From positions 1,007,194-1,071,193 of the forward strand of contig VSDK01026359.1 in NCBI GenBank assembly GCA_009767595.1: 64,000 bases of DNA, written 5' to 3'. This DNA comes from Symbiodinium kawagutii. Its lineage: Eukaryota; Sar; Dinophyceae; Suessiales; Symbiodiniaceae. The first letter of the stretch is position 1. Every line of letters starts with the position of its first letter. Positions 30,748 to 41,357 of this stretch are shown piece by piece. The position numbers and the translations under genes are program-made. Below the pieces are notes generated by a model that did not search any database, had not been told where the DNA came from, and saw nothing but the letters and a program-made list of their open reading frames with translations.

Positions 30748-31009
30748 TGGCCAATACGCTGGTATGTAAAATAGTGATTTTGGTCATAGTTGATAACATG
30801 GCTAATACTATGGTCTCCCAAGGCCAAGGTATGATTGGTAAATAGACTGCTTATCGGCTAACATCATGGTTGATATGCAGCCAGATGCTGAATGATCATT
30901 AAGCATCCATCAACCATTGACCCTATAATCACCTATAAAACCACCATGATATGCTTCAGTATGCTATGTTGAAGAGTGGTTAAGGATGACCAACGACCAA
31001 CGGCCAGAC

Positions 31010-31060
31010 CATGGATCGGCCAGTCCCAGCACCGACTCGTTATGGAGCCGTCCCGAACTG
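31010..31060 (-). CDS. candidate exon 41 of long minus-strand gene
   Basis: Acceptor CCCCAG|C, donor CATG|GTCTGG, phase 1 both. Reads VRDGSITSRCWDWPIH. Confidence 0.3.
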
Positions 31061-31985
31061 CTGGGGATTGCCACCAAAACAGCATGGTGGTATAGCATGA
31101 TCACGTCATGTGGTAAACTCCATTCTTGTTACCAGTACATCCGTCAATATAGCCCACTATCAAATAATTCAGAATCAATCAGGATTGAAATGCCATTGCC
31201 GAGTTGGAGGTTGAATGGGCGACATGATATTCGGTCATATAGGGCATGTTCAGAGACGGCAAGCCCCCAAAACGGCAAGGGGAGACAAAGGAAAGGGTAA
31301 AATTGTGGGTCTGTGGGGATTGAATAATATAGCTGCATTTGGTTCATAATTGCACTCCCTCCACGCCCCTTTCAATTTGGGACCCCTGCCTATATCACAA
31401 AATAGAGCAAATGTCATGCTGCGGATGCATCCGTACATGTCAATGCTATATCTCTAGAATGTAGCTATATATGTATATGTTGTGTACATACGTACTACTT
31501 ATGCCTATGTGTTATGCCTGTTTACACAATATGCAAAGATACATGTATGTGATCAACAATAGATGCCATAGATCTACATGACAAACACACACACACGACC
31601 TTGCAGGTACGTGTGTACGGCGGTGACATGGATAGGGTGAGGTGAGGTTCAATAACGCAATAGTTGTTGATGTTTCACAACCATCATTCAACAAAACACC
31701 AGATCAACAAGGGCTAACCAATATTGATGTCAACTACGGATGCTTACGTTTTTATCCATCAGTCAAATAATAAGCATGACTAAACATCATCATGAACTGT
31801 AGTGGAACATGTTCATCATGCGTGTACATCAAAGATGTATGTTCGTACATGTGTATACATACATATACTATATATATAAACATATATATATATATCTTTA
31901 TACATATGTAAATATCTAGATATCTATCTATATAAATATACATGTGTAAGCCCCTTAATTTTCACATTTCTCTTCATATCTTTCC

Positions 31986-31995
31986 NNNNNNNNNN
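31986..31995. other. assembly gap (10 N)
   Basis: Ten N bases join two contigs; the true length is unknown. The candidate exon at 32018-32149 ends 22 bp away. Confidence 0.99.
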
Positions 31996-32017
31996 CCCTA
32001 CCAAGGCCACGATTCAC

Positions 32018-32149
32018 AACAGATCCAACGGCGCATCGTCAGCGTCTCCTGCGATTCTTGCATGCCACTGGAGATGCAAGTCTCGAAGTACCTCTGCCGC
32101 CACTGCTTCGTTCCCCAGGAGATGGTGGTCTGGACCTGCTGTGATTCCA
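32018..32149 (-). CDS. candidate exon 40 of long minus-strand gene
   Basis: Acceptor CTTCCACAG|T, donor CTGTT|GTGAAT, phase 1 both, fitting its neighbours. Reads QTTISWGTKQWRQRYFETCI, then SSGMQESQETLTMRRW, with high GC3. The opposite strand is also open and looks like a zinc ribbon (see rejected items). Confidence 0.45.
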
Positions 32150-32637
32150 CTGTGGAAGAAATGCATCAAACAAAGTGCCATGTACCATGAAAAGGAATCC
32201 TTAGCTCTTCTTAATCATTGTAGTAGTAATGGCACACATCAACCATTAATTATCAACCATTAACCATTCTTTACCACTATTCTCCCCAATTCGAAGACAT
32301 CATTTACCGTTCATCAAGCAGCACAAGCATCAAAAACCACTCTCACTAATTTTGGATTATCTCGGTGATAAAGGTCATTAACTGCCATGCGGTTACTGGC
32401 CACTCCTGGTAGCTCCTGATTCCCAACAGCTCTCGGGGTGAGACCGACACTAAGTATTAGCTCCTCCTTTACACGGACATCAATACATACATGTACATAA
32501 ATATATAAATATATATAAATATATGTTTTTGTATAACTATGTACATATATCAAAAAAATGTATGGACAATAGAGATCCACATTCATAACCGGCTTCATGG
32601 CATATCACCACCTGTGATTCAACTGCTGGGGGTCAAC

Positions 32638-32721
32638 AGCTGGACCACGACTGCTGCAGCGCCCCTTTTTTCGGACGTTGAGCGCTGCTGGACGTGGGCG
32701 AACCCGAGCCGCAGCCATGGG
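32638..32721 (-). CDS. candidate exon 39 of long minus-strand gene
   Basis: Acceptor ATCACCAG|C, donor CAGCT|GTTGAC, phase 1 both. Reads HGCGSGSPTSSSAQRPKKGA: low-complexity, basic. Several frames are open. Confidence 0.3.
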
Positions 32722-32756
32722 CTGGTGATTCAGGATGCTCAATGAAGGGTAATGGT

Positions 32757-32900
32757 CCAGTGGCTAATAGTGATTAATAGTGATCAATAGTGGTTAATAG
32801 TGGTTTATGATGGTAAATAGTGGTTAATGATGGTTAATAGTGGTTAATAGTGATTAATGATGGTTAATGGTGGTTAATGATGGTTAATGATGGTCAATCT
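32757..32900. repeat. 10-bp tandem repeat (GGTTAATAGT)
   Basis: About 14 degenerate copies of GGTTAATAGT/GGTTAATGAT. Confidence 0.9.
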
Positions 32901-33675
32901 TTTTTGAGGGAAGATCGCGAATGATGAACTGTGGTTCATAGCTGATACCAGAGTGGTTTGTAGTGGTGATGGTGACCAACAGTAGTGGTGAAAGGGTAAG
33001 TGACTATTGGTGGTTTGTTTAACCCAAGATTGATATCGGCGGCAATTCCAAGGCTGGGTTGCACCTTGAAACAGCTTAGGATTGATCAATGTCTCCCATG
33101 TTGGATGAAAATAACCCCCCCAATTTTCTGTGGCGTTGTTGGACCAACTACTCAGGCTATAGACCTATGGACAATCCCGCTTAGTGGTTGATAACCAAAT
33201 GACAATCATCTATCAATACGAACTAACTAACAGACATTTTGACACTTGGGGTAGTACCCTCTCATGGGTTGACAGTAGCCATCCGCGGTCAGATTTCCGC
33301 TCTCGAACGGCTTCTGATTATGACATCCTGACAGCCCTTGACTATAGTCAAGCAATGTGAACCCTTGGCAACCATTGACCAACACTATCAACCCTGATTA
33401 ACCAATGTTAAGCATCATAAGCCATCATTCACCACCATCGACCACCGCTGTTAAACCATTGTCGACCAATATGAACCGCTGAAGCTAACCATCATGCAGC
33501 ATTATCAGCAACGATTCTGATTGTGTTCGGAATGGGCTTTGGCAACCAGCCAAGTAGCAGCTTTGTCCAGGATAGGGATCACCTTAGACAGCTTTGATTC
33601 CACAAATTTCCAGGTCAACAGGTCCACCAGGTGGATAGTACTGAGATAGAATCTCCATATGCTTCTGATGGATCC

Positions 33676-33803
33676 ATATGGCAGTGGGTCAGTTCACCCC
33701 GTACCCCTGGTTCCTCCATCATTAACCAGCTCGTTTTCCCTATAGTTTATTGGTTATTACCCACCATTATTGTTGGTTAAAGCCTTGACCCAGCTCGCCA
33801 TAT
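33676..33803. mobile_element. MITE family C copy
   Basis: 128 bp; inverted ends ATATGGCAGTGGGTCA / TTGACCCAGCTCGCCATAT. Same family as 26699-26830. Confidence 0.65.
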
Positions 33804-33876
33804 CGCATGATCATCGTCAGCTATTTGCGGTAGTGCCAGCTGGCCGGTTCGCACGCAGCAACGGCCAGGGCCGCAC

Positions 33877-33911
33877 CTGGTCCGTGGACCAGTCCCAGCG
33901 GTCCCAGCCGC
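33877..33911 (-). CDS. candidate exon 38 of long minus-strand gene
   Basis: Acceptor CTTCCAG|G, donor ACCAG|GTGCGG; phase 2 in, 1 out, both agreeing with neighbours. Reads RLGPLGLVHGP. Confidence 0.3.
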
Positions 33912-34163
33912 CTGGAAGCCTAAGCCCAGTTTGTGATGCTTAAGCTCTGCACCAGTCTGGTCCATCCCTCACAGTTGGGATAATGAACTAGCAACATCTA
34001 GAAACTACATGAGAAACTACATGTACACATAGTGTTACACATATATGATTCTTATATGATTCATATGATGCTAATAGCTCCAACTTGCAACATCTAAGAA
34101 TTTTCTAAGAATTCTAGTGGAGGGCAATGGCACTTTCCGGGAGGGTCACAGCGCCCTGCTCAC

Positions 34164-34198
34164 TCTCGAGGGAAGAAGTACTGGGAGTGGTTGGTCGC
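34164..34198 (-). CDS. candidate exon 37 of long minus-strand gene
   Basis: Acceptor CTGCAG|G, canonical donor CGAGA|GTGAGC; phase 0 in, 2 out. Reads ATNHSQYFFPR. Confidence 0.35.
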
Positions 34199-34778
34199 CT
34201 GCAGATTTCTTCGATCAGCGTGATCCTTGTTCATCCAAACTTTTGGTCAGGTCGTTAGCACACACTTTTAATACGTGGGTGAATGGGTTGATGGACCAAT
34301 GGAAGGGTCAATGGTCAAGCATGGTAGCCATGCTGGATGACTCTCCAAGTTCGAAACTGGCGCTATGGACACTGGCACTCGATGGAATCAGGAGTACCCT
34401 GTACCTGGCTAGCTTTAAAAACAGGCGTTCTTTGATTCATTCATCAATGGCTAACCAATACTTGAGAATAGTGGTAAACAAAAATTGTAAACGATGGAGT
34501 CATAACACTGGAAGGTAATACTGGACAATCATCAACCATTGTCAAAAATACGCACAAACCAATGGTTAAACAAACATCACAAGGAAGACAATCATGGTCA
34601 CTATTCAGCCACTACTTACAAACAATAATAAGTAATTGGTTCTCTTTTGTGTTGTGATTCAAGAATCATGGTTCTTAAAAACACAATTGAGTTAACGGTA
34701 TTCCATTGATCTTGGTTCCATTAATGGAACACAGTTGTGGGCTCTGCCCCGACAGTCAAGTCATCGCATCCCAACAGC

Positions 34779-34922
34779 TGGGTCAGTCTCGACCCGCAGC
34801 TCTTCATTTACGATTGCATATATCCCAAGGCACGAGACGTGGACAGCAGGATTTCTTCAAAGGCTGGACTTAGCATATCAACCGTTCTCGTTGGTGCCGT
34901 TGATGTTGGCAATGATGCCGCA
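34779..34922 (-). CDS. candidate exon pair 36 (34883-34922 and 34779-34801)
   Basis: First piece: acceptor TGCTAG|T, donor GAACG|GTTGAT, reads CGIIANINGTNEN. Second piece: acceptor ATGAAG|A, reads LRVETDP with a GC donor. Phases run 0-1-0 and fit both neighbours, but the second piece is only 23 nt and the opposite strand is open throughout. Confidence 0.3.
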
Positions 34923-35211
34923 CTAGCATGATCACCTTTTTCTAAAATCATGTTCAACCATTCACATGGATTCCTCGTTACATACATGGTGGCAAACGCC
35001 CTGCTAAAAAATCTAATTCTTCGTGGCTATATTGTGAATCATCTAGTCCCAAAAACAACAAACATACAAAGACAACCAAACAACAAAAAACAAACAACAT
35101 AATTATATATATATATATACAAATAAATACATATGTACACATATATACATATATAAATATACATATACATATAATTCTCTAAGTTTATGGCTGTAGCGTG
35201 CTGTAACCCAC

Positions 35212-35298
35212 CCAGCATGATGAACACCCTGGGGATCCGTTCCGTGCCCCTATGGCGCCATGGGCCAGCTGCTTGCCTGATGGAAGTAGTAGACCTTC
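35212..35298 (-). CDS. candidate exon 35 of long minus-strand gene
   Basis: Acceptor CTCTAAG|G, donor TGCTGG|GTGGGT, 29 codons, phase 0. Reads EGLLLPSGKQLAHGAIGARN, then GSPGCSSCW. Confidence 0.45.
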
Positions 35299-35529
35299 CT
35301 TAGAGTGGGAAGCGGGAGCCTTGCCATGCACTACCATGCACTTGTCACTTGATAGGATGGTTAGGTAGTAATGGTTAATAGTCAATCGTTATCAAAAATC
35401 GTAATAATAGATAGTTATCAAAATTACACCAGCATAGACCCCAGATAGCGGGCGCAGCGCCCAAGGATTCCAGGGTGTGTACCATAAACCTGTGTTTTGA
35501 ATTGTATTGTCAAACATGACGGGAAACAA

Positions 35530-36262
35530 GTATCAGCAGCGGCAGAGCAGCGGCAAACAAAGCGCCGATCCGGAGCCACACGGGAGACAAAGTGAAAACC
35601 AAGGGGAGACAAAGGGGAGACAAAGGGGGACAACCATGAGCAGCGGTAGAGCAGCGGGGAACAAAGCGCCGATCCAGAGCCACAAGGGAGACAAAGGGGG
35701 ACAAAGGGGAGAGAAAAGGAGACAAGCTTAGCAGCGGCAGGGCAGCGGCAAACAAAGCGACGATCCAGAGCGACAAGGGGGACAAAGGAAAAACAAAGGG
35801 GAGACGAGAGGGAGACTAAGGGAAGACAGAGGAAACAAACGCGAGACAAAGGGAGAGAAGTATGAGCAGCGCTAGAGCAGCGGCAAACAAAGCGCCGATC
35901 AAGAGCCACAAGGGAGACATGGAAAAGACAAACGGGAGACAAATGGGAGACAAAGGGGAGACAAGCATAAGCAGCCACAGAGCAGCAGCAAACAAAGCGC
36001 CGATCCAGAGCCACAATACGGACAAAAGTAAGACATAGGGGGGACAAACCTGAAACAAAGGCGAGACAAAGGGAGGCAAGCATGAGCAGCGGCAGAGCAG
36101 CGGCAACCAAAGCGCCGATCCGGAGCCAGAAGGGAGACAAAGGGGAGACAAAGGGAGACAAAGGAGAGACAAAGGGGAGATAAAGGGTGGACAAAGGCGA
36201 GACAAAGGGAGACAAGCATGAGCAGCGGTAGAACAGCGGCAAACAAAGCGGCGATGCAGAGC
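35530..36262. repeat. GA-rich minisatellite, seven units of about 90-140 bp
   Basis: The block AGCAGCGGCAGAGCAGCGGC...AAAGCGCCGATCC recurs near 35534, 35640, 35731, 35863, 35972, 36082 and 36220. Units are joined by runs of the 11-mer GGGGAGACAAA of varying number. Both strands are open, which reflects the repeat rather than a gene. It lies in a predicted intron. Confidence 0.9.
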
Positions 36263-36362
36263 CTATCTTTTGGGGGTTCTCTATGACTTGAGAAACCATC
36301 ATGAATATATATATATATACATCAATATGAAACATGTGCTACCTGCACATCCCTAATGATAC

Positions 36363-36407
36363 CTGGTTGAGAACGCACCTCGGGCGACCCCGACTTACGA
36401 GGCTTGG
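36363..36407 (-). CDS. candidate exon 34 of long minus-strand gene
   Basis: Acceptor TTGAAG|C, donor ACCAG|GTATCA. In phase 0 it reads PSLVSRGRPRCVLNQ; another frame reads KPRKSGSPEVRSQP. Phase 0 fits both neighbours. Confidence 0.35.
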
Positions 36408-36728
36408 CTTCAAAACAACGGCCAATGGCGTGTCACTTCCAGGTCAGGGATGAGATGTGTGGGTATGGATCATGTTTGTTGGATCCGTATGTGGCAAACA
36501 ATGTGGCAAAAGCGTGGCGAAAAATGGGAATTGATAGGTAAAGCATGTTAAACCAAGTTTCTTGCAAAAAAGAATCGCCGTTTCCGAACAATTCGGGATT
36601 GAGAACACACCGATGTGTTCGAATTGACATAGGCAATTATATACTGGTAAATTGCAGCACCCAACGTTTCAGGCGTTGAGACACCTAAAGGTGACAGACG
36701 TGAACTGATCAAACTAGCAGGCCGTGAC

Positions 36729-36904
36729 TTCATTTCCAGTGAGAGAGTGGCTATCATTGGCTGTGGGTGCCTCATATCTCAAGCCAAGTTTCCCATTGGT
36801 TTTCGAAAAGTGTTGTGTCCAACCTGGCACGTCAACCAGTCGTAGCAAGGCTGGTGTCTGCTCTCGAACTCTGCTGGGCAAGTGAAGGGTTGGCTCATGC
36901 TGTG
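36729..36904 (-). CDS. candidate exon 33 of long minus-strand gene
   Basis: Acceptor TATCCAG|C, donor AATGAA|GTCACG. Incoming phase 1 agrees with the previous exon. Reads EQTPALLRLVDVPGWTQHFS, then KTNGKLGLRYEAP. The Gly-Trp and Gly-Lys spacing loosely recalls a second, degenerate WW-type fold; that is speculative. The 3' border could lie earlier. Confidence 0.5.
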
Positions 36905-37093
36905 CTGGATATCCAATGGTACCAAGATAAGGATATCACCAACACAAAACTATCAACCATCTGGATAAATCGGCAATAACCGCATCTTTGCATCGAAAAT
37001 CCCAACTTCGTGGTGGATGATCACCCAGTTATGTTGCAAGTAGATCCACCTGTGGCACTCCCATAAACCAAAACCAAGACAACATGATGTCAC

Positions 37094-37211
37094 CAGTCCC
37101 CAACGACGCGCCTGGAGGCAAACCGTTGTTGTTTGGAGGAGCAGGGGCAGGAGCAGGAGCAGGCGCAGGCGCAGGAGCAGCTGGTGGATGGACGGCGCTT
37201 TGGTGGGTCTC
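37094..37211 (-). CDS. candidate exon 32: end of WW domain plus Pro/Ala linker
   Basis: Acceptor CAACCAG|G, donor ACTG|GTGACA. Starts ETHQSAVHPP, which completes the WW domain begun in the upstream exon (canonical pattern E-T-G-x-S-x-W-x-x-P). The second Trp is replaced by Val. A run of Ala-Pro dipeptides follows, encoded by a GGAGCA/GGCGCA repeat at 37135-37183, then NNNGLPPGASLGT. Phase 0 in, 1 out. Confidence 0.6.
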
Positions 37212-37554
37212 CTGGTTGGAGAGTGGCGGCAGCCGCCCGTGAGCCCGGCCAAGCAACCGGGACAGACCTTGCTCTACGAAGGTCAGCCGATCCTGTTCAC
37301 CACAAACTCAGGACACCTGTCATCACTAGCTCCAGCCAAGGATCGATAGTTCTGAAAAAGGATATCAGCAGTATCTATCTTGAGCTTGCGCCAACCAGTA
37401 GTGGTATGATGTAACAGTAGTACAAACTGTGGATGTACAGTGCACCCATATTCAGTTTTAACAACTTGTAGCAGTTTATGGAGATCACTAATTAGTATAT
37501 CAGGAACGGAATGTCAACCGACAGTCTAGTAGTAGTAATTTCGGTAATGACTGG

Positions 37555-37648
37555 TTGGTAGTTTCAACCCCCCTGAACAAATATTGGTTAATCAACCAAT
37601 TATCCCTAAATATTAGGGACAATGTCAAAAAATAAATCAAACCACCAA
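37555..37648. mobile_element. MITE family D copy (GGTGGTTTCAACCC)
   Basis: Starts GGTTGGTAGTTTCAACCCC and ends CAAACCACCA. Related copies lie at 62276-62367 and, partial, near 43590, 50370 and 62393. Inverted ends are short and imperfect. Confidence 0.45.
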
Positions 37649-38022
37649 GATCCATCAAGAAAAACAACTTGTTGACTCATGAGTTTGTTGGTGATTACAT
37701 CCACATCATCATCCCCAACAATTAACGACTAGACTCTCTTACAAGCATGTTTCAAACATCCATGGTTAGTGATTTTCCCCTATTAACCAGTTCAATCCCT
37801 TTAAAACCATGTATCCACTATAAAAACCATATAAAGCCACATATTTGCCCTATTAACCAGTTCACTTCAAAACCACATAATCCATCATAAAAAAAAACAT
37901 ATAAAGACCATATAACAACCACATAAAAACCATATAAACCACATACAACCATATAAAAACCATATGAAGCCACATAAAAAATGCTCTAAGCTCGTGGTTT
38001 CCCTACGTTTTCTTTGCCCCAC

Positions 38023-38074
38023 CTTGTTGTAGTAGTAGATCTCACCGTTCTTCCGGGAGCGGACCCTGATCCAC
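38023..38074 (-). CDS. candidate exon 31: first half of a WW domain
   Basis: 52 nt with acceptor TACTCAG|G and donor AACAAG|GTGGGG. Reads WIRVRSRKNGEIYYYNK. This is the first half of a WW domain (W, basic strand, N-G turn, aromatic YYY-N). WW domains bind Pro-rich ligands; the protein's own Pro/Ala linker follows in the next exon. The antisense reading is Val/Leu-rich and implausible, so this exon fixes the gene strand. Confidence 0.65.
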
Positions 38075-38518
38075 CTGAGTACTATCGTGACGGGTAACGA
38101 TGGTTGATTGGTCTGTGATTGGTTCATCACAATGGTGACCTATAGCTGGGTAATGGTTAATAATAGAGGATAACAACTAGCAATTATAGAGGATCTACCA
38201 GCTATATATGGGTTCATATGGTGGTTTCAAGCAGTTAACCAACAAATAGTAGATAGCTAGTGGTTAGTAAAATAGGGTATAACGGTATAATCAACAAACA
38301 AAGGGGATATATACCAACTATATGGCTATGGGTCAAGCAGTTAACCAACCAACCAAAAACTAGCTGGTTAACTAGCTGGTTAATGGTTAATGATAGGGTA
38401 TAATAAGCAACAATAGTAGGGTTATCTACCAGCTGTCATGGGGGCCAACAATTTCATAGGGAAAACCATGGACAATGATAGAGGAAGCAGGGGTATGGGG
38501 CTTTGACCGACTGCCATA

Positions 38519-38620
38519 TGGTGGTTTCTCAAACTAGGGGACCCTAAAAATGGCTGATTTATTGCTATAAATGGTTGATATTGATTGATTTGGGGGTCGT
38601 CCTATTTTGAGAAACACCCA
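38519..38620. mobile_element. MITE family A, full copy
   Basis: 102 bp from TGGTGGTTTCTCAAACTAGG to TCCTATTTTGAGAAACACCCA, core GGCTGATTTATTGCTATAAATGG. It abuts a decayed family C end. Confidence 0.75.
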
Positions 38621-39543
38621 TAAAGGTGGTTGCATTTTGAGCCTGATTCAAACCAGCTGATTTGTTGATTCACCAATGGTTGAATCAGCTGGTTTGAATC
38701 AACCTAGTTTTATATTCACAATCTGGTTTCATCATCAACCAATGGTTTATGATCAGTTAAGAAGTGGTCAATACCAGGTTCATCATGTGGTTGGCTGATG
38801 ATGGGTAATAAAGGTGGTTAATAAAGGTGGTGAATAAAGGTTGTTAATAAAGGTGATTTGTGATGGTTCCAGAAACGATGATTGAGAATGGTTTGCAATG
38901 ATTAAGTCTGCACAACAGCAGTTCATGGTTGGAGTCATTGTGTGTGGTTAGGGTTCATAAAGGCTGACAATCGGTGCCCGCCAGCAGGTGGTGATCGCCA
39001 GCAGGTGGTGATCATCCAATGTAGCTGGCTTATACGTGTGGATCTGCCATTAATGAGCGCAAATCATGGCTGCAAATGAATAAACACTAGAAATACATAC
39101 GTATAAATATAGTTACCTCTCTGAAATGCTAGTGATTGATATGCACACATATTAAGCAATTGATATGTACCCAAATCTTATGATTGATCCGCATTGATTA
39201 ATATGTGCCCATCCTAAAGTCAATAATATTGCTGCTAGATCAACCAGTATACATCGTTGACACTGACAATAGGCGTCACCAAAACGTCACCACCATGCTT
39301 GACTTCCAGCAGAAACCATGGCTCACCATGATTGTTTTGAACCACTCATACCGTTCTCAACCACTAGTGACCAGTATGAATCACTAATTACCCCGGTAAA
39401 TCATACCATCAACCAATTACACCATTGAGAACCGTAAAGATATATGACATAATTGGACAATAACATCAACCACCCACCAACCTTATTCACCATGCTTATA
39501 ATGATACCAAAGTAAGTAATGGTAACTAGTAATACGCGCAGAC

Positions 39544-39574
39544 GCCGTGGTTTGCCCGGAGAGCAAACCACGGC
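39544..39574. other. perfect 12-bp hairpin
   Basis: GCCGTGGTTTGC at 39544-39555 is exactly inverted at 39563-39574, with a 7-base loop CCGGAGA. GC-rich in an AT-rich setting. Role unknown. Confidence 0.8.
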
Positions 39575-39635
39575 TGTTCCTACCAATTGAACATTGCTCG
39601 AAGAATCAGTGAGAAACACCGGCTATACGCAGTGA

Positions 39636-39738
39636 TTTAGGGTTTGGAGTTTTAGGGTTTAGGTTTTAGGGTTTAGGGTTTTAGGGTTTTAGGGTTTCGG
39701 GTTTAGGGTTTAGGGTTTTGGTGTTTTAAGGTTTAGGG
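39636..39738. repeat. interstitial telomere-like tract (TTTAGGG)
   Basis: About 14 units of TTTAGGG and TTTTAGGG with a few interruptions. TTTAGGG is the telomere unit reported for dinoflagellates and plants; here it is internal. Confidence 0.9.
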
Positions 39739-40844
39739 CTTAAGGCTTCTTGATTCTCAGAGGGACAAAACAACGGGCCTGCGCAGGGTTTTGAACAGTT
39801 GACAAGACTAACTTCTGGGCAGGTCTTGTGTATCGGGCAAACTATGGAGTCTTGCCGTAGTAATAGTATGTAATAGTGGTATAATCATCAATCACCACGA
39901 ATGATGGTTTTGGACCTGTCAAGGTTGCTCATGAGTGAGGCAGCAGTAACCAATTGAATCAATTAATGACTGACCCTGCCGGCCATCAATACTAGGGTGC
40001 TGAAAGAATTAACTCCAAAGGTGATCAACAATCCACTCCAACCATCATTCTATTAGTAGTACTAACCTCCAGTAGCACAAATGTTGAATCTGGATGGTAT
40101 CATTCATCAACTGTTTGCTGAAACTATACCAGTAGTGCTTATATCCAGCTGGTTATACCATCAGTACTCATGGACATTCTTCATACCAATTGCTAACACC
40201 ATGGCAGCAAGCAACGGTTTGTTATCAGCAGTTGTACCAATTAATCAGCAGGACTCGGCAATTCTACCAATTAACGATGGGTGCTTTAAGCAAAAATACA
40301 ACAAGGGTAAAGGATCAGGTATCATGATTCTTAACAATCGGTTGTGCAGTTCTTATCATAGCTATATCCCAACATCTGGTGGTTTCTCAAGAAAGAGGTG
40401 CTCCCAATCATCACTTACCAATCACTTACAGTACTAGACCATCCATTTTTGGGCCCCCGTTTTTGATAACCCCCCATGTGGTTGGTGAGTTATTCCAATC
40501 AACAACCGTTGCAATCAATCGATTGGGGGATTCACAAAATCAGGGACCCCCAAAAGTTATACTTTTATTTTATCGCTACAAATGATAAACATTGAATGAT
40601 TTGGAGGTACCCCCAAAATTGGTTGGTTGATTACTATAAATGGTTAGCAGCAATAGTTGGTTGATAATCTGATTACTACAAATGGTTGATTAATATCAAC
40701 TATTTGGAAGTAATAAACCGACCATTGACTTGATAATCCCTATGACTTGAGATGCTTTATTTATAACCCATATATGGTCGATCATAGGATGATAACTGGG
40801 GGTACCCCTACGACTTGCAAAAAGCTGATGCTCATCAACCCTAC

Positions 40845-40924
40845 AACGCGCTGAGCGCAGGGCGGAGCAGGCAGTGGTGGAAGACCTGCAAATTCATCCT
40901 GGAAGCAGCAACCGCCCTGGGGCC
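40845..40924 (-). CDS. candidate exon 30 of long minus-strand gene
   Basis: Acceptor CGCAAG|G, donor GCGTT|GTAGGG. Phase 0 in, 2 out, which fits the WW exon. Reads AASRMNLQVFHHCLLRPALS. A second minus frame is also open (Pro-rich). Confidence 0.45.
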
Positions 40925-41119
40925 CTTGCGATTGATATGTCTAGATAATGGGAAATAATTGATACTCTGGGTCAAGCTTGGTAAAAATGATGAAAGCCGG
41001 TTTGATCATCGTAAATCATGGGTAAGAGGGGCTGATCATGGGTAATAATGGAGATGATATGTAATGATATTTGATGCATTCGGTATGAAAAGGGGACGAT
41101 TTTTGTCATTGCTATCAAC

Positions 41120-41225
41120 TGGGTGTTTCTCAAAGTAGGGAACCTCCCCAAAATCATTGGTTTATTACTATAAATGGTTCGTAAAGGATGATTCAGGGGT
41201 CCCCATATGGCTTGAGAAACCAGCA
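41120..41225. mobile_element. MITE family A, full copy next to an exon
   Basis: From TGGGTGTTTCTCAAAGTAGG to ATGGCTTGAGAAACCAGCA. The minus-strand frame of the neighbouring exon stays open right up to this end, where CTG|GTTTCT could serve as a donor. Confidence 0.7.
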
Positions 41226-41312
41226 ACGCTTGGGGTTTCGCTTGATCCAGCGTTGGCGTGGTGGCGAACGCAGCCCTGGAGGCAGCGCACCGTTTCCCTC
41301 CCCTGGTCTCAC

Positions 41313-41357
41313 TGGCAATCCTGCGCTGCTTCCCAATCTCGCACGGTCTTTTGTCGC
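41313..41357 (-). CDS. candidate exon 29 of long minus-strand gene
   Basis: Acceptor CATGAG|G, canonical donor TTGCCA|GTGAGA; reads ATKDRARLGSSAGLP, phase 0. The frame remains open for another 30 codons (RPGEGNGALPPGLRSPPRQR) to the MITE end at 41221, so the exon may be longer. Plus-strand frames are open too. Confidence 0.4.

Noticed and set aside
31996..32190. Plus-strand zinc-ribbon-like frame (CDSC...CRHC...CC) beside the N gap
   Set aside because: The minus strand has a strong acceptor (CTTCCACAG), matches neighbours in phase and has high GC3; the Cys pattern is likely antisense coincidence. Kept only as an alternative.
35424..36335. 303-codon minus-strand frame
   Set aside because: It is a translation of the GA-rich minisatellite; period and composition explain it.
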